A stretch of 15,630 nt of DNA, taken from Pseudomonadota bacterium. Its GTDB lineage: Bacteria > Pseudomonadota > Alphaproteobacteria > Elsterales > Elsteraceae. Under the pieces are notes generated by a model. It did no database searches. It worked only from the letters and a program-made list of their open reading frames with translations, and was not told where the DNA came from. Shown here piece after piece: positions 11,944 through 15,630 of the stretch; the first letter of the stretch is position 1, and the number at the start of each line of letters is the position of its first letter. The position numbers were made by a program, and so were the translations under genes. The stretch is taken from assembly GCA_016195115.1 (NCBI GenBank), contig JACQAI010000523.1:1-15630 (forward strand), read 5' to 3'.

Positions 11944-12892
11944 GTTCAGGCAGCTCAAGCTCGGCGTCATCGCCACCGCGGACGCCGACTTCCGCCGCTG
12001 CGTCCAGCTCGCCCAACGCGCCGAGCAGGCCAAGCTCGATCTGATCGTCTTCGCAGAGGGCGCCGCCGTCACCTTGGAGCCGACCGCCCTGCTCGCCGGG
12101 CTCGCCGCCGTCACCACGCAGATCGGCCTGATCGCCACCGCGTCGACGATCTACAACGAGCCCTACAACCTCGCCCGGCGTTTCGCGTCGCTCGACCACA
12201 TCAGCGGTGGCCGCATCGGCTGGAACCTGGCCGCAGCACCGCTCGCGGACGCGGCGAACTATGGGTTCGACGGCCCCCCCGACGCGGATGCGCGCCTGGC
12301 GCGCGCCGCCGAGTTCTACGATGTCGTCGCCGGGCTGTGGGACAGCTGGGAGGACGGCGCGCTGCTGCGTGACAAGACTAGCGGCGACTACATCGACCGC
12401 GACAAGATCCACTTCCTCGACCACGCCGGCGCCCACTTCAAGGTCAAGGGCCCGCTCAACATCACGCGCTCCGCGCAAGGCTGGCCGGTCGTGACCCTCG
12501 CCGCGATGTCGGACGCCGAGCGCGCGCTCGCCGCCCGCGCCGCCGACGTCGTCTTCACGGCCGAGACCGAGCTCGGCGCGGCGCAAGCCTTCTATGCCGA
12601 CCTCAAGGGCCGCGCCGCCCACCACGGCCGCGCGCCCGACGATCTCACGATCATGGCCGCCCTGCCCGCGCCCAGCGCCGATGCGCTCGCAACCTGGCTC
12701 GACGCGGCCGCCGCCGACGGCTTCGCCGTCGAGGCGACCCAGCTCAACGATGTGACTCGTGGGGTCATCCCCGAGCTGCAGCGCCGCGGTATTTTCCGTA
12801 CCGACTACACCGGCACGACCCTGCGTCAGCACCTCGGCCTGCGCGTCCCCGAAAACCGCTACACGCGCGAGCGCGCCGCCGCCCGCGGCTGA
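11936..12892 (+). CDS. Shortened paralogue of the NtaA/SnaA/DszA-family monooxygenase (318 aa)
   Basis: Clear paralogue of the preceding gene, sharing YNEPYNLARRF, DHISGGRIGWNL, GHxxRAPD-type and PELQRRGIFRTDYTGTTLR segments. It is about 118 residues shorter. Between RAPD and PELQRRG it has 43 residues against 141 in its neighbour, so roughly 98 residues of the late barrel are gone in frame. The N-terminal substrate region is also compacted. The VTS after GWNL reads AAA, and the flavin-phosphate segment QAGSS reads TLAAMS. Conversely it keeps the DSWEDGALLRDKTSGDYIDRDK loop that its neighbour lost. The ATG at 11936 overlaps the upstream stop by 8 bp, implying translational coupling. It may be a non-catalytic partner subunit or a decaying copy; the intact frame favours a retained role. 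Confidence 0.85.
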   Translation: MPEFRQLKLGVIATADADFRRCVQLAQRAEQAKLDLIVFAEGAAVTLEPTALLAGLAAVTTQIGLIATASTIYNEPYNLARRFASLDHISGGRIGWNLAAAPLADAANYGFDGPPDADARLARAAEFYDVVAGLWDSWEDGALLRDKTSGDYIDRDKIHFLDHAGAHFKVKGPLNITRSAQGWPVVTLAAMSDAERALAARAADVVFTAETELGAAQAFYADLKGRAAHHGRAPDDLTIMAALPAPSADALATWLDAAAADGFAVEATQLNDVTRGVIPELQRRGIFRTDYTGTTLRQHLGLRVPENRYTRERAAARG

Positions 12893-13010
12893 CCCTCACC
12901 CTTTCCGCGGCGCGGTGCGAGAGAGGGAGTATTCAGCGCGAGCTCAAAAGCCCCTCGCCCGTACTGCGGGAGAGGGAGGGGCCCAACGCGCAGCGTTGGG
13001 AGGGTGAGGG
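12893..13010. repeat. Dyad-rich extragenic repeat between convergent genes
   Basis: The 118-bp segment starts immediately after the monooxygenase stop. Its ends form a perfect 10-bp inverted repeat (CCCTCACCCT at 12893-12902, AGGGTGAGGG at 13001-13010). Inside, GAGAGGGAG-like tracts face CCCCTCGCCC, and a perfect hairpin lies at 12982-13000. The layout resembles the REP-type extragenic repeats common in alphaproteobacterial genomes, but no second copy is present in the window to prove it. Confidence 0.6.
12982..13000. terminator. Perfect hairpin, possible bidirectional terminator
   Basis: CCCAACGC (12982-12989) and GCGTTGGG (12993-13000) form a perfect 8-bp stem with a GCA loop. It lies between the stops of convergent genes inside the extragenic repeat. 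No T tract follows. Confidence 0.45.
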
Positions 13011-13013
13011 CGC

Positions 13014-13484
13014 TTACGGCGCCAGATGCCGCGCCGCCTCGGCGCGCGCCTTCAGCTCGGCGCCCTGGCGGCCCAAGATCTTGGCGATGCGCGCCGGAGC
13101 AAAATTCATGTCGACGAAACCGGGGCCGGCGTTGGCGACCTCGCGGTAGTCGGCGATCTTGCCGTCGCGCAGCGTCATGATCGCGACGCCCTCGAACATC
13201 GCGCGCTTGCCCTCGGCGCCGGGCAGCCGTGACGCGAAGCTGAAGACGTAGCGCGCGTACAAGATCGTGCCGTCGCTGACCGGATCGTGCATGTCCCAGC
13301 GGAAGTCGCCGGCGTCGCGGTAGAACCAGTCGTTGATCATATCGGCGATGCGGGCGCGGCCTGTGAAGGCGCCGTAGAACACGTCGTGATAGACGCCGTC
13401 ATCAGTGAACAGCTGCGCAAAACCGGTTCCGTCGCGGCGCTCGACCGCGTCACAGAACGCTTGCAGCATCGTGCGCGCGTCCAT
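13014..13484 (-). CDS. Nuclear transport factor 2/SnoaL-like family protein (156 aa)
   Basis: Small cone-fold protein of the NTF2-like superfamily, whose members are enzymes (isomerases, cyclases, hydrolases) or small-molecule binding proteins. Typical features are the opening helix MLQAFCDAVERRDGTGFAQLFTDDGVYHDVFYGAFTGRARIADMI, in which an HD pair (H33, D34) lies at the usual pocket position, and the strands FEGVAIMTLRDGKIADYREVAN near the end. Length is normal for the family. The ATG at 13484 has GGAGGA 6 bases upstream. It follows the M20 peptidase gene by 14 bp on the same strand, so the two are probably co-transcribed. It has no signal peptide. It is not closely similar to the SnoaL domain of the sigma factor in this window. 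Function unknown. Confidence 0.85.
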   Translation of the reverse strand: MDARTMLQAFCDAVERRDGTGFAQLFTDDGVYHDVFYGAFTGRARIADMINDWFYRDAGDFRWDMHDPVSDGTILYARYVFSFASRLPGAEGKRAMFEGVAIMTLRDGKIADYREVANAGPGFVDMNFAPARIAKILGRQGAELKARAEAARHLAP

Positions 13485-13498
13485 CGGCGGTCCTCCGG

Positions 13499-14887
13499 CT
13501 AGAACTTCGGTGGCGCCTCGCCCATGTCCCAAAACACGCCGGTCATGATCGCCAGGCCCTCGCGCAGCAGCGGCGCGAGAACATGTTCATTGGGCGCGTG
13601 CTGCGAGCAGCTGGCGTAGGAGTGCGGCACCCAGATGGTCGGCAGGCCGAGCAGATCGCTGAACACGTCGTTGGGCAGCGAGCCGCCGAGGTTGGGCAGC
13701 ACGGCGGGCTTCTGGCCGGTGGTGCGCTCGAGCGACTTGGCGGCCCACTGCGCGCACGGATGGTCGGGATCGAGGCGGGTCGCCTTGAACATGGTCAGCC
13801 GCGTTGCCGCGACGGTTACGTTCTGGAAGCCGTGGGCGTCGAGATGGCGGCGCAGCGCCGGCAGGAAGGTGTCGGGATCGCGGTCGATGGTGTAGCGGAT
13901 CTGGCAATGCGCGCGCGCCCACGGCGGCACGGCGTTGACCGGGTTCTCGGGATTGCCGGTGCGGAAGGCCAGGATCTCGAAGGTGTTCCAGGCGAACACC
14001 TTCTCGGCGGCGCTCAAGCCGGGCTCGCCCCAATAGGCGTCGATCTCCGGGCCCTCGGGCAGGTTCGGCAGCTCGATGTCGGCGAGCGCGCTACGCACCG
14101 AGTTCGGGATGTGCGCCGGCACGATGTCGCGCACCAGCACCTTGCCGTTGCGATCGACGATGGTCGCCAAGGCATGCGCCAGGATAATCCCGGGATTCGC
14201 TAACAGCCCGCCCCAGTTGCCCGAGTGGTGGCCGCCTTCGCGCAGCTCGACCGCGAGCTCGAAATTGAGCGCGCCACGCGTGCCCATGAAGATGGTCGGC
14301 CGCTCGGGCGCCAGCCGCGGCCCGTCCGAGCCGATCAGCATGTCGGACTTGAGCAGCGCCTTCTCCTTGCGGCAGAACGCCTCGAGGCCCGGCGAGCCGA
14401 TCTCCTCGCTGGTTTCCACCAGAAAGGTCGAATTGAACCCGAGCTTGCCGCGCTCTTCGATCACGGTGCGCAGCGCCGCGATGTTGATCGAGTGCTGCGC
14501 CTTGTTGTCGGCGGTGCCGCGGCCGTAATAGCGCTCGCCCTCCTGCTTGAGCACCCAGGGGTCGAGCCCAGCGCGCCATTGCGATTCGAGGCCGCGGATG
14601 ACGTCGCCGTGGCCGTAGGTCAGCACCGTCGGCAGCTTGGGGTCCTCGACCCGCTTGCCGACCAGGAACGGGCCGCCGGCGGGCTCGGGGTTGTCGAAGA
14701 CCTGGGTCTGATAGCCCATTGCCTTGAGGGTCGGGCCGATCTCCTCGGTCAGGTAGGTCGTCAGATAGGGCCGGCTCTCCTTGATCTGGCTCTCGGTGTG
14801 GTAGGCGACCCGGCGCGTCAGGTCCTTGATGAAGCTGCCGTCGTCCCAGCCCCGCACCGCCCGTTCGATCGCCGTCTCGCGCGACAT
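13499..14887 (-). CDS. M20-family metallopeptidase (462 aa)
   Basis: Zinc- or manganese-dependent dipeptidase, carboxypeptidase or amidohydrolase of the M20 family (ArgE/DapE/carnosinase type), cytoplasmic. Metal and catalytic residues are all visible: H93 and D95 in GHGDV, bridging D127 in GRGTADNK, catalytic base and ligand E161-E162 in ETSEEIGSPG, D188 in GSDGPR, and H430 in QHAPNEH. The dimerisation lid is marked by GGHHSGNWGG (H220-H221), typical of dipeptidase-like M20 enzymes. Length is typical (450-480 aa). The ATG at 14887 has an AGGGTGA site 5-6 bases upstream; a longer open frame upstream is not favoured. It is the first gene of a two-gene operon with the NTF2-like gene and diverges from a peptide-type ABC binding protein, which suggests peptide or amide substrates. 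Confidence 0.92.
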   Translation of the reverse strand: MSRETAIERAVRGWDDGSFIKDLTRRVAYHTESQIKESRPYLTTYLTEEIGPTLKAMGYQTQVFDNPEPAGGPFLVGKRVEDPKLPTVLTYGHGDVIRGLESQWRAGLDPWVLKQEGERYYGRGTADNKAQHSINIAALRTVIEERGKLGFNSTFLVETSEEIGSPGLEAFCRKEKALLKSDMLIGSDGPRLAPERPTIFMGTRGALNFELAVELREGGHHSGNWGGLLANPGIILAHALATIVDRNGKVLVRDIVPAHIPNSVRSALADIELPNLPEGPEIDAYWGEPGLSAAEKVFAWNTFEILAFRTGNPENPVNAVPPWARAHCQIRYTIDRDPDTFLPALRRHLDAHGFQNVTVAATRLTMFKATRLDPDHPCAQWAAKSLERTTGQKPAVLPNLGGSLPNDVFSDLLGLPTIWVPHSYASCSQHAPNEHVLAPLLREGLAIMTGVFWDMGEAPPKF

Positions 14888-14941
14888 GCCGTCACCCTGA
14901 AATCCTCCGATGCCGGCACGGTACGGCCGAAGAATTTGTGT

Positions 14942-14969
14942 TTGCAAGCCGATTGGCCGCCCGCACAAT
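14942..14969 (+). promoter_or_regulatory. Weak candidate promoter of the ABC binding protein gene
   Basis: TTGCAA (14942-14947) and CACAAT (14964-14969) are 16 bp apart, each 4/6 to consensus. It is the only reasonable pair in the 145-bp divergent gap. Confidence 0.2.
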
Positions 14970-15032
14970 GACGCCAACCAGCGGGCTCGTTCCTTGCATG
15001 ACCGAACGCGGGTCCGACATTCAGGAGGCCTC

Positions 15033-15630
15033 ATGAGAAAGTCCCTGATCGCCGCGGCCGCGGCGGCTCTGCTTAGCGTTGCCGCGTGGCCGACCGACGG
15101 CGCGGCGCAGCCCGCCAACGAGCGCGTGCGCAAGATCAACCTCTATTCGTGGCCCCAGGCCGCGTTGCCGCAGAGTTTCCAGGCCGCGCAGCTGATCGCC
15201 CAGCAATGGCGCCAGCTCGGCCTCGACGTCGAGGTCAAGCCGCTGCAGCGCCAGGCCCAGACCCAGCTGATCTGGTACAGCCGCGACAAGTGGGACGTCA
15301 CCATGTGGCGCATGGTCGGTCGGCCCGAGCGCAGCGACCCCGACGAGTTCCTCTACAATCTCTACCACTCGAGCACGGCCGCGACCGGCTACAACCTCCT
15401 CGGCTACATCAATCCCGATTACGACAAGCTCGCCGAGCAGCAGCGCGTCGCGCTGAACCAGGAAGACCGCCGCAAAGTCGTGTTCGCGATGCAGGAGATC
15501 ATCGATCGCGACCAGCCGCAGGCCTTCCTCGTGCATCCGAAATATGCCGCGGCGTTCAACAAGGCGCTGTTCAAGGAGGATACGGTCGTCAACCAGAGCG
15601 GCATCGGCATCCGCAACCTCTGGAGCTTCG
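15033..15630 (+). CDS. Peptide-type ABC transporter substrate-binding protein, unusual domain order (partial, runs off the window)
   Basis: Partial gene of at least 199 codons, open to the window end. ATG 15033 is preceded by AGGAGG with a short 5-base gap. Residues 1-25 form a Sec signal peptide (basic start, alanine-rich core, TDGAAQ end), so the protein is periplasmic. The mature part begins at once with features of the C-terminal lobe of SBP_bac_5 (DppA/OppA-type) proteins: AAQLIAQQWRQLGLDVEVKP, WDVTMWRMVGRPERSDPDEFL, GYINPDYDKL, then ALNQEDRRKVVFAMQEIIDRDQPQAFLV and the closing strand GIGIRNLWSF. The N-terminal lobe that should precede these is absent. The gene may therefore encode a circularly permuted or truncated binding protein. 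It is divergent from the M20 peptidase gene. Family is clear; full architecture lies outside the window. Confidence 0.85.
   Translation, partial: MRKSLIAAAAAALLSVAAWPTDGAAQPANERVRKINLYSWPQAALPQSFQAAQLIAQQWRQLGLDVEVKPLQRQAQTQLIWYSRDKWDVTMWRMVGRPERSDPDEFLYNLYHSSTAATGYNLLGYINPDYDKLAEQQRVALNQEDRRKVVFAMQEIIDRDQPQAFLVHPKYAAAFNKALFKEDTVVNQSGIGIRNLWSF

Noticed and set aside
10366..12138. 590-codon minus-strand open frame opposite the monooxygenase genes
   Set aside because: It shadows the recognisable monooxygenase sequence and crosses three plus-strand genes. No motif is visible.
14888..15139. N-terminal extension of the M20 peptidase by up to 84 residues
   Set aside because: The extension is basic and shows no family features. 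It overlaps the divergent signal-peptide gene, and the ATG at 14887 matches the usual M20 N-terminus.

Overview
The window is GC-rich chromosomal DNA, most consistent with an alphaproteobacterium. The main evidence is the gene block DUF2849 - one-piece sulfite reductase haemoprotein - DUF934, which is typical of that class. The many TauD, Rieske, luciferase-like monooxygenase and peptide-uptake genes suggest a metabolically versatile soil or water Rhodospirillales/Hyphomicrobiales-like organism; the genus cannot be told from this sequence. No rRNA, tRNA, CRISPR array, insertion sequence or phage gene was seen.

Layout. (1) 85-2542, minus strand: a three-gene operon of Rieske oxygenase, Rieske ferredoxin and TauD-type dioxygenase. 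(2) 2601-4352, plus strand: a divergent sugar-isomerase-like TIM barrel and a second TauD/TfdA dioxygenase. (3) 4403-5358: two small membrane proteins that diverge from a 365-bp intergenic region holding three CRP-type TGTGA-N6-TCACN palindromes; the second protein is only 38 residues. (4) 5366-7801, minus strand: the sulfite reduction operon. (5) 8007-8963, plus strand: a ureohydrolase (agmatinase/arginase fold) that lacks one of the usual manganese-binding histidines. (6) 9005-10574: a Tat-exported EthD-like protein and a divergent ECF sigma factor with a C-terminal SnoaL-like domain, separated by a region containing a long imperfect palindrome. (7) 10633-12892, plus strand: two overlapping, paralogous luciferase-like monooxygenase genes, the second strongly shortened. 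(8) 12893-13010: a dyad-rich extragenic repeat. (9) 13014-14887, minus strand: an M20 metallopeptidase and an NTF2/SnoaL-like protein. (10) 15033-end, plus strand: the start of a peptide-type ABC substrate-binding protein whose signal peptide is followed directly by what is normally the C-terminal lobe.

How the genes may work together. Several genes could serve scavenging of organic sulfur or nitrogen compounds: TauD-type and SnaA/NtaA/DszA-type oxygenases can release sulfite or cleave C-S and C-N bonds, and the sulfite reductase would reduce sulfite to sulfide. This is inferred from families only; no substrate can be read from the sequence. The M20 peptidase and the peptide-type binding protein are divergent neighbours and plausibly form a peptide uptake and hydrolysis locus.

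The strongest candidates for something new are the apparently rearranged substrate-binding protein at the right edge, the triple CRP-like control region serving two unknown membrane proteins, and the complementary large/small monooxygenase pair.
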